This document shows positions 40,361 through 52,300 of a stretch of DNA of 64,000 nucleotides, in pieces. The stretch is from Pachyseris speciosa. Its lineage: Eukaryota; Cnidaria; Anthozoa; Scleractinia; Pachyseridae. Within the stretch, counting starts at the first letter, position 1, and each line of letters opens with the position of its first letter. The notes below the pieces were generated by a model that saw only the letters and a program-made list of their open reading frames with translations, ran no database searches and was not told where the DNA came from. The stretch is taken from NCBI GenBank assembly GCA_016490735.1, contig JAEMWC010000235.1, positions 175,001 to 239,000 on the forward strand, in the 5' to 3' direction. The translations under genes and the position numbers were made by a program.

Positions 40361-43300
40361 AACTATCTACACTGTCTACAGTAGGAACAGCTATCTACAC
40401 TGTCTACAGTAGGAACAACTATCTACATTGTCTACAGTGGGAACACCTATCTACACTGTCTACAGTGGGAACATCTATCTACACTATCTACAGTGGGAAC
40501 AGCTATCTACACTGTCTACAGTGGGAACAGCTATCTACACTGTCTACGGTGGGAACAGCTATCTACACTGTCTACAGTAGGAACAACTATCTACACTGTC
40601 TACAGTAGGAACAACTATCTACATTGTCTACAGTGGGAACAGCTATCTACACTGTCTACAGTGGGAACAGCTATCTACACTGTCTACAGTGGGAACAGCT
40701 ATCTACACTGTCTATAGTAGGAACAACTATCTACACTGTCTACAGTGGGAACAGCTATCTACATTGTCTACAGTGGGAACAGCTATCTATACGTTCTACA
40801 GTGGGGACAGCTATCTACACTGTCTACAGTGGGAACAGCTATCTACACTGTCTACAGTAGGAACAACTATCTACACTGTCTACAGTAGGAACAGCTATCT
40901 ACACTGTCTACAGTGGGAACAGCTATCTACACTCTCTACGGTGGGACCAGCTATCTACACTGTCTACAGTAGGAACAACTATCTACACTGTCTACAGTAG
41001 GAACAACTATCTACACTGTCTACAGCAGGAACAGCTATCTACATTGTCTACAGTGGGAACATGTATCTACACTGTCCACAGTAGGAAAAACTATCTACAC
41101 TGTCTACAGTAGGAACAGCTATCTACACTGTCTACAGTAGGAACAACTATCTACACTGTCTACAGTGGGAACAGGTATCTACACTGTCTCCAGTGGGAAC
41201 AGCTATCTACACTGTCTACAGTGGGAACAGCTATCTACACTGTCTACAGTAGGAACAGCTATCTACATTGTCCACAGTAAGAACAACTATCTACACTGTA
41301 TACAGTAGGAACAGCTATCTACATTGTCCACAGTAGGAACAACTATCTACACTGTATACAGTAGGAACAACTATCTACACTGTCTACAGTAGGAACAGCT
41401 ATCTACACTGTCTACAGTAGGAACAACTATCTACACTGTCTACAGTGGGAACAGCTATCTACACTGTCTACAGTGGGAACAGCTATCTACATTGTCTACA
41501 GTGGGAATAGGTATCTATACTGTCTACACTAGCAACAACTATCTACACTGTCTACAGTAGGAAAAGCTATCTACACTGTCTACAGTAGGAACAACTATCT
41601 ACACTGTCTACAGTGGGAACAGCTATCTACACTGTCTACGGTGGGAACAGCTATCTACACTGTCTACAGTAGGAACAACTATCTACACTGTCTACAGTAG
41701 GAACAGCTATCTACACTGTCTACAGTAGGAACAACTATCTACATTGTCTACAGTGGGAAGAGCTATCTACATTGTCTACAGTGGGAACAGCTACCTACAC
41801 TGTCTACGGTCGAAACAGCTATCTACACTGTCTACAGTAGGAACAACTATCTACACTGTCTACAGTAGGAACAGCTATCTACACTGTCTACAGTAGGAAC
41901 AACTATCTACATTGTCTACAGTGGGAAGAGCTATCTACACTGTCTACAGTGGGAACAGCTATCTACACTGTCTACAGTGGGAGCAGCTATCTACACTGTC
42001 TACAGTAGGAACAACTATCTACACTGTCTACAGTAGGAACAGCTATCTACATTGTCTATAGTGGGAAGAGGTATCTTCACTGTCTACAGTGGGAAGAGGT
42101 ATCTTCACTGTCTACAGTGGGAACAGCTATCTACACTGTCTACAGTGGGAACAACTATCTACACTGTCTACAGTAGGAACAGCTATCTACGCTGTCTACA
42201 GTGGAAGAAGTATGTGCACTGTCTACAGTAGAAACAGCTATCTACACTGTTTACAGTGGGAACAACTATCTACACTGTCTACAGTGGGAACAGCTATCTA
42301 CACTGGCTACAGTGGGAACAGCTATCTACACTGTCTACAGTAGGAACAACTATCTACACTGTCTACACTGGGAACAGCTATCTACACTGTCTACGGTGGG
42401 AACAGCTATCTACACTGTCTACAGTAGGAACAACTATCTACAGTGTCTACAGTAGGAACAGCTATCTACACTGTCTACAGTAGGAACAACTATCTACATT
42501 GTCTACAGTGGGAAGAGCTATCTACACTGTCTACAGTGGGAACAGCTACCTACACTGTCTACGGTGGAAACAGCTATCTACACTGTCTACAGTAGGAACA
42601 ACTATCTACACTGTCTACAGTAGGAACAACTATCTACACTGTCTACAGTAGGAACAGCTATCTACACTGTCTACAGTAGGAACAACTATCTACACTGTCT
42701 ACAGTAGGAACAACTATCTACACTGTCTACAGTAGGAACAACTATCTACACTGTCTACAGTAGGAACAACTATCTACACTGTCTACAGTGGGAACAGCTA
42801 TCTACATTGTCCACAGTAGGAACAACTATCTACACTGTCTACAGTGGGAACAGCTATCTACATTGTCTACAGTGGGAACAGGTATCTATACTGTCTACAG
42901 TAGGAACAACTATCTACACTGTCTACAGTAGGAACAGCTATCTACACTGTCTACAGTAGGAACAACTATCTACATTGTCTACAGTGGGAAGAGCTATCTA
43001 CACTGTCTACAGTGGGAACAGCTATCTACACTGTCTACAGTGGGAGCAGCTATCTACACTGTCTACAGTAGGAACAACTATCTACACTGTCTACAGTAGG
43101 AACAGCTATCTACATTGTCTATAGTGGGAAGAGGTATCTTGACTGTCTACAGTGGGAAGAGGTATCTTCACTGTCTACAGTGGGAACAGCTATCTACACT
43201 GTCTACAGTAGGAACAACTATCTACACTGTCTACAGTAGGAACAGCTATCTACGCTGTCTACAGTGGAAGAAGTATGTGCACTGTCTACAGTAGAAACAG

Positions 43301-43619
43301 CTATCTACACTGTTTACAGTGGGAACAACTATCTACACTGTCTACAGTGGGAACAGCTATCTACACTGTCTACAGTGGGAACAGCTATATACACTGTCTA
43401 CAGTAGGAACAACTATCTACACTGTCTACAATAGGAACACTATCTACACTGTCAACAGTGGGAACAACTATCTACACTGTCTACAGTATGAACAACTATC
43501 TACACTGTCTACAGTAGGAAGAACTATCTACACCGTCTACAATAGGAACAGCTATCTACACTGTCTACAGCCCAGTGGGAGCAGCTATGTACACTGTCTA
43601 CCGTTTAACATAGCATGAC

Positions 43620-44910
43620 CTATATAGTGCTCACGGAAATGTAAAGCTGTATTTAAGAAGGATAAAAAAGTCGAAAATGGTGCAGTGCTCTGTGCCCGCA
43701 CGATTGTAATAAAAGAGGATCTTCCCTTAGGATCTTGCTTTTTCTTGTTTTTTTTTTTCTTTTCAAGTGCAGAGATAAAATTTAGTTGAACATTTTTATC
43801 TGTAGGCGTGTTATCAATGGACCTTTAAGATAAAGCGTAGTTTTCATATGTCGGGAAAATCCCAGGCGGCCGGGGATTTCACTGTTTCCCAACCATCCCA
43901 GATTATGCCGGTGAATGAAAACTGGAGATCGTAGACATCCTTGATTGTCTGGGGTGCCGCAATGCGTGCCAGATTTCTGCGGTGGTCGGTATCTCGGGAT
44001 GAATCTGGGACGGTCGGGAAATAGTGAAATTCCCGATGGGATTCGGGATTCTTCCGACATATTAAAACTTGCTGAAGGTTGGAAGCCACTAGATTTGTTT
44101 GTGACTGCAATTCATGTCTGAAGCGTACGTAAGACGTAAACAAATTACAGACGAATGTTTGGGGAAATTTAAAAAATTTAGTTCAGGTAGGACCCTCAAA
44201 TGTTGTTATTAAAATCCTTTGGTTAGAAGCTAAGGTTTACAATTCATAGATTTTTCTGCATTGAAGGTTTTCGTAAGTTTTTTTGAAATCGGACGACGAG
44301 TTTGCCTACCGTCAGCGGATGGCTTCCAAAACTCTCAAAACGCCCGCTGTTTCTGTTGCGCGATAAGTGGAGACTGGTGAGCTTTTTTTCCCCCTACAGT
44401 TTAATTTGCACGTAGGAAAATGTTTATTTCTGTAAACTGGTCATTTTAGCATTTTGAACTGGCCTTCTACCTTCTACCTTCTACTGTTCTAGTCTACTAG
44501 AGTCTAGTAGACTAGAACAGTGCAACATATATTTACATTATTCGACCGCTCGTTGCAAATTTTCCCTTTTATTCCGGCTTATTAACATTCCACCCTGCAC
44601 TTATGTGCAGCCCCAAAGGGTATGGTTTTTAAGCCGTTTTGGTCTGAAATAAGGTATCGATTTTAACTATGTTGGTCTGATATAGGATATGGTTTGTGCA
44701 CTTTATTCCTGAATTGAGTATGTTTTCTAGAAGGAGCTACTTCATCATTAGGCGATAAGACCATTAATCACAAAAGCACTTCATAAATTATGTTTACACA
44801 AATCGTGTAAGTGGAATAGGTCTGAAATAGGGCAGGGAAAATCGCAGAATTTGGTCTGAAATAGGGTAAGGGTTTCAGGAAGCGGGACGCACACCCTCAC
44901 CCAATTTTTC
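43620..44910. other. core of the foldback element, left part; no gene recognised
   Basis: Mixed composition. Contains a perfect 39-bp palindrome at 44483-44521. Minus-strand open frames at 43782-44143 show no family resemblance. Confidence 0.5.
44483..44521. repeat. 39-bp perfect palindrome
   Basis: The 19-bp arms ACTGTTCTAGTCTACTAGA and TCTAGTAGACTAGAACAGT surround a single G. Each outer end begins with ACTGT, as in the minisatellite core. Confidence 0.95.
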
Positions 44911-44918
44911 ACGAAATC

Positions 44919-46330
44919 ATGACACCGGAAGTACTACAAGAAGTTTTGTCACGTAAGTAAAAATCTTTCACTAAACATAATTTCGAAGTTATAAAATTCT
45001 AGGTTTAACTCCTCGGATATGTTATGTAATAGTCGTAACTCGGACGACAGGAGGACTGACCTGGATTTTGCGTGAAACAAAGTCGACACACTGTATGAGA
45101 GTAAGGAACATTCTTAGTCAATACTTCGCTGGTCATATACATGCAGGAAGTTTATAACGAGCCGCTTCTCAGCCTTAAAATCAATGCTGTAAAATAACAG
45201 AAAAAACTGACTCCTACTAATTACAAATACAATTAGAGCACGCTTAACGCAACATTTCATTAGAGTCGATAGCTTTTAAGGAATCAAGTAAGTGTTGAGA
45301 AAAGGATAAGGAACTCATTTTCTGTATTCTCTTATACTAACGTGCAGGTGTATACTGTGTCGATCAGTAGTTCTGCTGATTTTACCCTTATGAGCCGTGT
45401 TACAACAACTCTCTACGTATCAATATCTCTAAAAAAGTCATGCAAAATGCGTTCCAAAGTCGAGCGTCAGAAGACTTAATCCTAGTTGAGTCCGGTTGTT
45501 TTTTTCGCTCGCAAATCTTATTTAACCTTAAATGTTTTCAGCTTGCAGCCACGGAAGAGACACTACACAGAGTATACTCAATGCAGTAACCAAAGGAAAA
45601 GGAATTAAATATTTTGAAAATTGACCTTCCATAAAATCAACCTACGCTTACGCCCTATGCCACCTACTTTGTGCAAAATTGACTAACTTTTTTACGTGAG
45701 GAGTAAGTTGTTTCACTGAGGTAAGCGGGATTATTTCTGTATTCAGTTGATGACAGGATGAAGAAAGTTACTGAGCATCAGAATAATCCTGCAGCACCGG
45801 GGAACAGAGCTGTCGAACTTAGAGACGTCGACGATTCCCAGGCAAAAGGGCACAGAGCTATCGACCTTGAAGACGTCGACTATTCCCAGGCAACAGGGCA
45901 CAGAGCTATCGACCTTGAAGACGTCGACTATTCCCAGGCAACAGGGCAAAGAGCTATCGACCTTGAAGACGTCGACTATTCCCAGGCAACAGTGCACAGA
46001 GCTATCGACCTTGAAGACGTCGACTATTTCCAGGCAACAGTGCACAGAACTATCGACCTTGAAGACGTTGGTGATTCCCAGCCGAATGGAGGTCCCAATG
46101 GGCACAAAGCTGGTGTTTCCATCATTACTCGGACAAAGCGGAGACGCCCAAACGAAGAGGAACGTCTTGATGGCGAGCTTGGAGAGGCTTTCAAACCCAA
46201 AAATAAAAAAAAGGGTGGTAAAACTGAGGAAAAATGTGTGAGCAAAAAAAGAGACAGAGATCGAGTGATCACTAATAACTGTTGGCCATACTTTTGTTCA
46301 GCGATATCTGTAACTAGTGAAAATTTGTAG
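44919..46330 (+). CDS. candidate two-exon gene with 16-residue acidic repeats, core of the foldback element
   Basis: Exon 1 is 44919-44952 (MTPEVLQEVLS, donor GTAAGT) and exon 2 is 45747-46330 (acceptor TTCAG). Phase 1 joins to give LDDRMKKVTEHQNN. Exon 2 holds about six repeats of GHRAIDLEDVDYSQAT (48 bp each), then basic patches TKRRRPNEEER and KPKNKKKGGKTEEK that look like nuclear localisation signals. No known domain. Alternatively only the open frame from 45758 is real, or neither. It is the only plausible gene of the core outside the Penelope insert. Function unknown. Confidence 0.4.
45793..46079 (+). repeat. 48-bp in-frame tandem repeat
   Basis: About six copies of a unit containing AGCTATCGACCTTGAAGACG. 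Period 48 keeps frame, and substitutions mostly preserve the peptide. Two neighbouring frames are also open across it. Confidence 0.9.
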
Positions 46331-46339
46331 AAGAGCTTA

Positions 46340-46872
46340 CTAAAGAATGAAAAATCGCACAAGGTAGTTTTATGATGTTTTGTTCTTTAAACCATAACTA
46401 CTGTTTTGCTTTTACTTAGTACATCCATCGTCCGCTGATAAGCATACGCAAAGCCACAACAATTTCAGATTATACATCAAAAGAAGCAATAATGCAACTA
46501 CGGAAAACTGAAAATGCTGAAACTGATGGCTATACAAAGAAGACAAGAATACAATACCTGTAATTATTATAGCATACGAAATGGAGAAAATAATGAGAAA
46601 ACAAAAATTAATAGTCTGAGATGGTTGATTTCCTTATTGATTAAGTTGTTTGTTGAGTTGCACTAATAGTATTTCCTGATTCAGTGCTTTTACAAAACCC
46701 GTGTAAAATAACTGTAGATAAGTAACTACTAGGCCAGTATTAGACGTTCACTGAATTTTTATCTGCCTTTCGAGGCTTTCGGTGACCACCAAACAGATTT
46801 TATAACATAACTAAAGAAAAGCGCGCGCTCTGATTGGTTTATTAAACATTTACTATTTGCCCATGGGTGAAC
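46340..46872. other. core of the foldback element between the candidate gene and the Penelope insert
   Basis: AT-rich with no recognised coding or repeat structure. Confidence 0.5.
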
Positions 46873-46909
46873 GCTGCTGATGATAACACGAAAATTTGGT
46901 TTATCAACG

Positions 46910-46940
<31 letters not shown>

Positions 46941-46994
46941 GGATTCGATTAGCTGACGTTTCGAGCGTTAGCCCTTCGTCGGAGCGAATCGAGG
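46941..46994 (-). ncRNA. hammerhead ribozyme motif (Penelope 3' terminal repeat)
   Basis: Minus strand: TCGATTCGCT, core CCGACGA, stem II GGGC-UAAC-GCUC, GAAA, self-complementary ACGU stem III, scissile GTC, then AGCTAATCGA pairing back to TCGATTCGCT as stem I. The order and spacing fit the dimer-forming hammerheads known in Penelope-like elements. The core has C where CUGANGA has U4, so activity may be reduced. Predicted cleavage lies between 46955 and 46954. Confidence 0.65.
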
Positions 46995-47024
46995 AATTGT
47001 GGGTTGTGTATGGTTTATATACAG

Positions 47025-48225
47025 AAAATTAAAAATTGAATGAAAAGCGCTCGTTGATACCGTGGGGATTAAGAGTGCCGATTTGAAAGATCAGTTTTTG
47101 CTCGAGATTTTTACGGCTTTCCGTGGTACCTTGATGTAGGGAAAGGCCGGAGATCGACATGTGTTGTTTGGAATGGTTAGGGAGATTAAAATGCCGAGCG
47201 ACAGGTTTGGATGCGTCTTTGTCATCTTTCTCAACATTACGAAGATGTTCTCGGAATCAGTCACCTAGTCGTCTTCCTGTTTCGCCGATGTATAACTTTT
47301 TGCATAATGTGCAGGTTATGCAATCGATAACATTTGCCGAGGTACACGTGAAGCGATCAGTGATCTTAACAGATCGCTTAGGGCCCGATATTTTGTCAGT
47401 GTTTTGAATGAAGGGACAAGTTTTGCATCGCAAGCGCGCGCATTTAAAAGTGCCAGGCTGTTCAGTTGTTTTGAATGCGCTTCTAACTAGAAAGTTACCT
47501 ACATTGAATGGAATGAATGGAATTCTGTCATTCTTTTCCTTTTGTGACGTCTGTAGTGCTGACTGTTGATTCTGCTGGGCGCGGTAATGGCCCGATTGAA
47601 CCACAGAATCAGGATAGCCACGTTTCTCGAAGAACTGGCACATTTCCTCTGATTTGTTGGAAATATCAGAGTCTTCACTACATAGACGTCGAAGTCTAAG
47701 AAATTGAGAATAGGGAATGGAGTTTTTGACATGAGATGGATGTGAAGATGAATACAACAAATAACTGTGAGAATCGGTGGGTTTGTAGTGCACGCTGGTA
47801 CATAAACCGTTGCCGCTGATAAAAACTTTGATATCAAGAAAGGCTAGGGAAGTTTCCGAAATTTCCCTGGTATATTTTAGAGCCGGATGAAAGGAATTAA
47901 CAGCGGTTATAAATTGATTGATTTCCTCCTTGCTAGACGAAATTGCGCCGATGCAGTCGTCAATGTAGCGACCGTAGAGTTCAGGTTTAGGACCGTTGGA
48001 CTGATTGAAGAATTGGTACTCGACGTAACCTACAAAAAGATTGGCGTAGCCAGGTCTCATTTTTGTGCCCATCGCTCACACCATTAATTTGCTTGTAATA
48101 GTTGTCAGCGAAAGAAAAACAGTTAAGTGTTAAAACTAGTTCAGCTAGGCGGAGTAGCGTTTCCGAGCTTGGTTCCTTGACGGTGCGTTGACCGTAAAAA
48201 TACTTAAGTGCTTGAAGACCACAAT
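47025..48225 (-). pseudogene. Penelope RT/GIY-YIG endonuclease, two disruptions
   Basis: Minus-strand reading: LQALKYFYGQRTVKEPSSET and FSFADNYYKQINGV come first, then a one-base frameshift near 48075. The open part 48072-47257 follows (MGTKMRPGYANLFVGYVEYQ; RT motif C as YIDD; TCTLCKKLYIGETGRRLGD of the GIY-YIG domain). A TGA near 47258 replaces an expected Arg codon, after which FREHLRNVEKDDKDASKPVA and SRKNLEQKLIFQIGTLNPHG run to the stop near 47025. In Penelope-like elements these domains perform target cleavage and reverse transcription. Only two lesions, so fairly young. Confidence 0.85.
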
Positions 48226-48264
48226 TCCTCGATTCGCTCCGACGAAGGGCTAACGCTCGAAACG
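48226..48264 (+). ncRNA. partial hammerhead motif, inverted copy at the Penelope 5' end
   Basis: Carries the same CCGACGAAGGGC...CTCGAAACG block on the plus strand, but the cleavage site and stem I partner are replaced by target DNA (GCTGCTGATG). Structurally incomplete. Confidence 0.5.
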
Positions 48265-48751
48265 GCTGCTGATGATAGCTGACGTGTGCGCTAATGTTTA
48301 TAAACTAATTCGCTTTTCTTTGGGCGAGATTTTACAAAATTTGCATCGTTTCAATCGTCATAGTGTTTACCGAAGTATTAAGTGGTTGCAAATTCTGTGA
48401 ACGAAGTTTCGTGCTTGTTTTTCTTGGTCATGAAAGACTACATGAACATTTTAGTACAATAAAATGGGACTTTGCTTTCTCTACGATGTTTATGATATGT
48501 TATAAAACAAATGGTAAACGTATCAGCGTGCAGTATTGAGTTCTGGACGCACTTGGGAGGTATGCTAAGCACTCAAGAAGCTAGAGTCACTCTCGGCTAC
48601 GCCACGGGCGACTCTTGCGCTTCTCTCTTGCTTAGCAATCCCCCGCGTGCATCAATAATTCAATAGTGCACGCCTATCCGTTAACCATTTGTGAAATTTT
48701 CATAAACAAGACTTCTTGTTTTACCAGTGATTTGAAGGTCGATGGTTATTT

Positions 48752-48937
48752 AAGCAATATACGACGCGTTTCTATGGTTTATAGGCTGATAAACCACGCG
48801 GGATGTTGGAGGAACTCTCAAAGAATTCTTAAATCACTAGCCGCAGGCGAGTGATTTACGAATTCTTCGAGAGTTCTTCCAACATCACAAGTGGTTTTTC
48901 AGCCTATAACCATAGAAACGCGTGGTATATCGCTTTT
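48752..48937. mobile_element. palindromic MITE
   Basis: ACGCGTTTCTATGGTTTATA at the left pairs with TATAACCATAGAAACGCGT at the right, and the inner arms (GAACTCTCAAAGAATTC, TCACTAGCCGCAGGC) also fold. No ORF. Confidence 0.75.
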
Positions 48938-49224
48938 ATATAATAATTCAGAAGACGAGCGAAATTTCCATGAGTTTACTGGCACAATAACCCATAGCTG
49001 ATTGACCAATCCGAGCGCGTGCAACGATTTGGTTATTATATAAATGGTTATAGTTTTCATCTCATGTATCTTTCTTGCAAAAGGTTCAGTTCTCTTTTGA
49101 ACTAATTAGTCGCAAACCCCCTCAAATATTGCAGACTGCTAATAAGGACAGATCTTATTTTTTGAGTATCGTACTTGCAGTTGTTATGTACTGTTATGAT
49201 GTTGCGATGTAACACGAATAAAGA

Positions 49225-49300
49225 GTGATTGAATGATTGATTGATAGATTGATTGATTGCATTAATTGATTAACTGATTAACTGACTTTATAAATTAACT
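49225..49300 (+). repeat. (ATTG)n simple repeat
   Basis: Imperfect GATTGATTGATT run at the inner edge of the right arm. Confidence 0.9.
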
Positions 49301-49349
49301 AGTCCATCGCTTTATTGACAACCGGGTGATGTGGATATCTGTTTGTAAG

Positions 49350-52300
49350 TGCAGACAGTGTGGATCCTGCTGTTCCTACTGTAGACAGTGTAGACAGCTC
49401 TTTCCACTGCTGACAGTTTAGATAGCTGTTCCCACTGTAGACAGTGTAGATAATTTGTTCTCACTGTAGACAGTGTACATAGTTGTTCCCACTGTAGACA
49501 GTGTAGATAGCTGTTCCTACTGTAGACAGTGTAGATAGCTGTTCCTACTGTAGACAGTGTAGATAGTTGTTCCTACTGTAGAACAGCGTAAATAGTTGTT
49601 CCTACTGTAGACAGTGTAGATAGTTGTTCATACTGTAGACAGTGTAGAAAGTTGTTCCTACTGTAGACAGTGTAGATAGTTGTTCCCACTGTAGACAATG
49701 TAGATAGCTGTTCCCATTGTAGACAGTGTAGATAGCTGTTCCTACTGTAGACAGTGTAGATAGTTGTTCCTACTGTAGAACAGCGTAGATAGTTGTTCCT
49801 ACTGTAGACAGTGTAGATAGTTGTTCCTACTGTAGACAGTGTAGATAGTTGTTCATACTGTAGACAATGTAGATAGTTGTTCCCACTGTAGACAGTGTAG
49901 ATAGCTGTTCCTACTGTAGACAGTGTAGATAGCTGTTCCTATTGTAGACAGTGTAGATAGCTGTTCCCACTGTAGACAGTGTAGATAGCTGCTCGTACTG
50001 TAGGCAGTGTAGATAGTTGTTCCTACTGTAGACAGTGTAGATAGTTGTTCCTACTGTAGACAGTTCCCACTGTAGACAATGTAGATAGCTGTTCCTACTG
50101 TAGACAGTGTAGATAGTTGTTCCTACTGTAGACAGCGTAGACAGTTGTTCCTACTGTAGACAGTGTAGACAGGTGTTCCCACTGTAGACAGTGTAGATAG
50201 CTGTTCCCACTGTAGACAATGTAGATAGCTGTTCCTGCTGTAGACAGTGTAGATAGTTGTTCCTACTGTAGACAGTGTAGATAGCTGTTCCCACTGTAGA
50301 CAATGTAGATAGCTGTTCCTACTGTAGACAGTGTAGATAGCTGTTCGTACTGTAGGCAGTGTAGATAGTTGTTCCTACTGTAGACAGTGTAGATAGTTGT
50401 TCCTACTGTAGACAGTGTAGACAGGTGTTCCCACTGTAGACAGTGTAGATAGCTGTTCCCACTGTAGACAATGTAGATAGCTGTTCCTGCTGTAGACAGT
50501 GTAGATAGTTGTTCCTACTGTAGACAGTGTAGATAGCTGTTCCCACTGTAGACAATGTAGATAGCTGTTCCTACTGTAGACAGTGTAGATAGCTGTTCGT
50601 ACTGTAGGCAGTGTAGATAGTTGTTCCTACTGTAGACAGTGTAGACTGTAGACAGTGTAGATAGTTGTTCCTACTGTAGACAGTGTAGATAGCTGTTCGT
50701 ACTGTAGGCAGTGTAGATAGTTGTTCGTACTGTAGGCAGTGTAGATAGTTGTTCCTACTGTAGACAGTGTAGATAGTTGTTCCTACTGTAGACAGCATAG
50801 ATAGTTGTTCCTGCTGTAGACAGTGTAGATAGTTGTTCCCACTGTAGACAGTGTAGATAGCTGTTCCCACTGTAGACAATGTAGATAGCTGTTCCTACTG
50901 TAGACAGTGTAGATAGCTGTTCGTACTGTAGGCAGTGTAGATAGTTGTTCCTACTGTAGACAGTGTAGATAGTTGTTCCTACTGTAGACAGTGTAGATAG
51001 CTGTTCGTACTGTAGGCAGTGTAGATAGTTGTTCCTACTGTAGACAGCATAGATAGTTGTTCCTGCTGTAGACAGTGTAGATAGTTGTTCCTACTGTAGA
51101 CAGTGTAGATAGCTGTTCCCACTGTAGACAATGTAGATAGCTGTTCCTACTGTAGACAGTGTAGATAGTTGTTCCTACTGTAGACAGTGTAGATAGCTGT
51201 TCCCACTGTAGACAATGTAGATAGCTGTTCCTACTGTAGACAGTGTAGATAGCTCTTCCCACTGTAGACAATGTAGATAGCTGTTCCTATTGTAGACAGT
51301 GTAGATAGCTGTTCCCACTGTAGACAGTGTAGATAGCTGTTCCCACTGTAGACAATGTAGATAGCTGTTCCTACTGTAGACAATGTAGATAGCTGTTCCT
51401 GCTGTAGACAGTGTAGATAGTTGTTCCTACTGTAGACAGTGTAGATAGCTGTTCCCACTGTAGACAATGTAGATAGCTGTTCCTACTGTAGACAGTGTAG
51501 ATAGCTGTTCGTACTGTAGGCAGTGTAGATAGTTGTTCCTACTGTAGACAGTGTAGACTGTAGACAGTGTAGATAGTTGTTCCTACTGTAGACAGTGTAG
51601 ATAGCTGTTCGTACTGTAGGCAGTGTAGATAGTTGTTCGTACTGTAGGCAGTGTAGATAGTTGTTCCTACTGTAGACAGTGTAGATAGTTGTTCCTACTG
51701 TAGACAGCATAGATAGTTGTTCCTGCTGTAGACAGTGTAGATAGTTGTTCCCACTGTAGACAGTGTAGATAGCTGTTCCCACTGTAGACAATGTAGATAG
51801 CTGTTCCTACTGTAGACAGTGTAGATAGCTGTTCGTACTGTAGGCAGTGTAGATAGTTGTTCCTACTGTAGACAGTGTAGATAGTTGTTCCTACTGTAGA
51901 CAGTGTAGATAGCTGTTCGTACTGTAGGCAGTGTAGATAGTTGTTCCTACTGTAGACAGCATAGATAGTTGTTCCTGCTGTAGACAGTGTAGATAGTTGT
52001 TCCTACTGTAGACAGTGTAGATAGCTGTTCCCACTGTAGACAATGTAGATAGCTGTTCCTACTGTAGACAGTGTAGATAGTTGTTCCTACTGTAGACAGT
52101 GTAGATAGCTGTTCCCACTGTAGACAATGTAGATAGCTGTTCCTACTGTAGACAGTGTAGATAGCTCTTCCCACTGTAGACAATGTAGATAGCTGTTCCT
52201 ATTGTAGACAGTGTAGATAGCTGTTCCCACTGTAGACAGTGTAGATAGCTGTTCCCACTGTAGACAATGTAGATAGCTGTTCCTACTGTAGACAATGTAG

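Larger units (their letters stand above)
37425..43600 (+). repeat. 28-bp minisatellite array, left arm (about 220 units)
   Basis: The unit is AGGAACAACTATCTACACTG plus TCTACAGT, with A/G variants (GTAGG/GTGGG, CAACT/CAGCT). Each unit holds the 12-bp palindrome ACTGTCTACAGT. Because 28 is not a multiple of 3, three units give a 28-residue frame (YLHCLQWEQLSTLS...) that looks like a protein repeat but is a shadow. Higher-order blocks are visible, for example the ACTGTAACTATACAGT variant at about 37548, 37632 and 38338. Confidence 0.97.
46886..48264 (-). mobile_element. Penelope-like retroelement, 5'-truncated, with hammerhead termini
   Basis: Flanked by the exact 13-bp direct repeat GCTGCTGATGATA at 46873-46885 and 48265-48277. 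On the minus strand it encodes the RT C-terminal half and a GIY-YIG endonuclease. A 42-bp stretch carrying a hammerhead core is present at the 3' end and, inverted, at the 5' end (CACAATTCCTCGATTCGCTC...), as is usual for truncated Penelope copies. It lies within the core of the foldback element. Confidence 0.88.
48278..49340. other. right part of the foldback core; one palindromic MITE, no gene
   Basis: Apart from the MITE at 48752-48937 and an ATTG microsatellite at 49225-49300, nothing is recognised. Confidence 0.5.

Noticed and set aside
37425..43600. Long open frames with YLHCLQWEQLSTLS repeats in both arrays looked like a repeat protein.
   Set aside because: They follow from a 28-bp unit translated in rotating frames. 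All frames of the same array are similarly open, there is no start context or splice structure, and the mirror array gives the same peptide.
43782..44143. Overlapping minus-strand ORFs in the foldback core as a transposase remnant.
   Set aside because: No DDE, zinc-finger or other transposase motif is visible in either frame.
45548..45625. An extra exon between the two exons of the candidate foldback gene (SHGRDTTQSILNAVTKGKGI).
   Set aside because: The acceptor and phase fit, but the frame reaches TGA with no donor before it.
48226..48264. A second active hammerhead at the Penelope 5' end.
   Set aside because: The cleavage site and the stem I partner are replaced by target DNA, so the fold cannot be completed.
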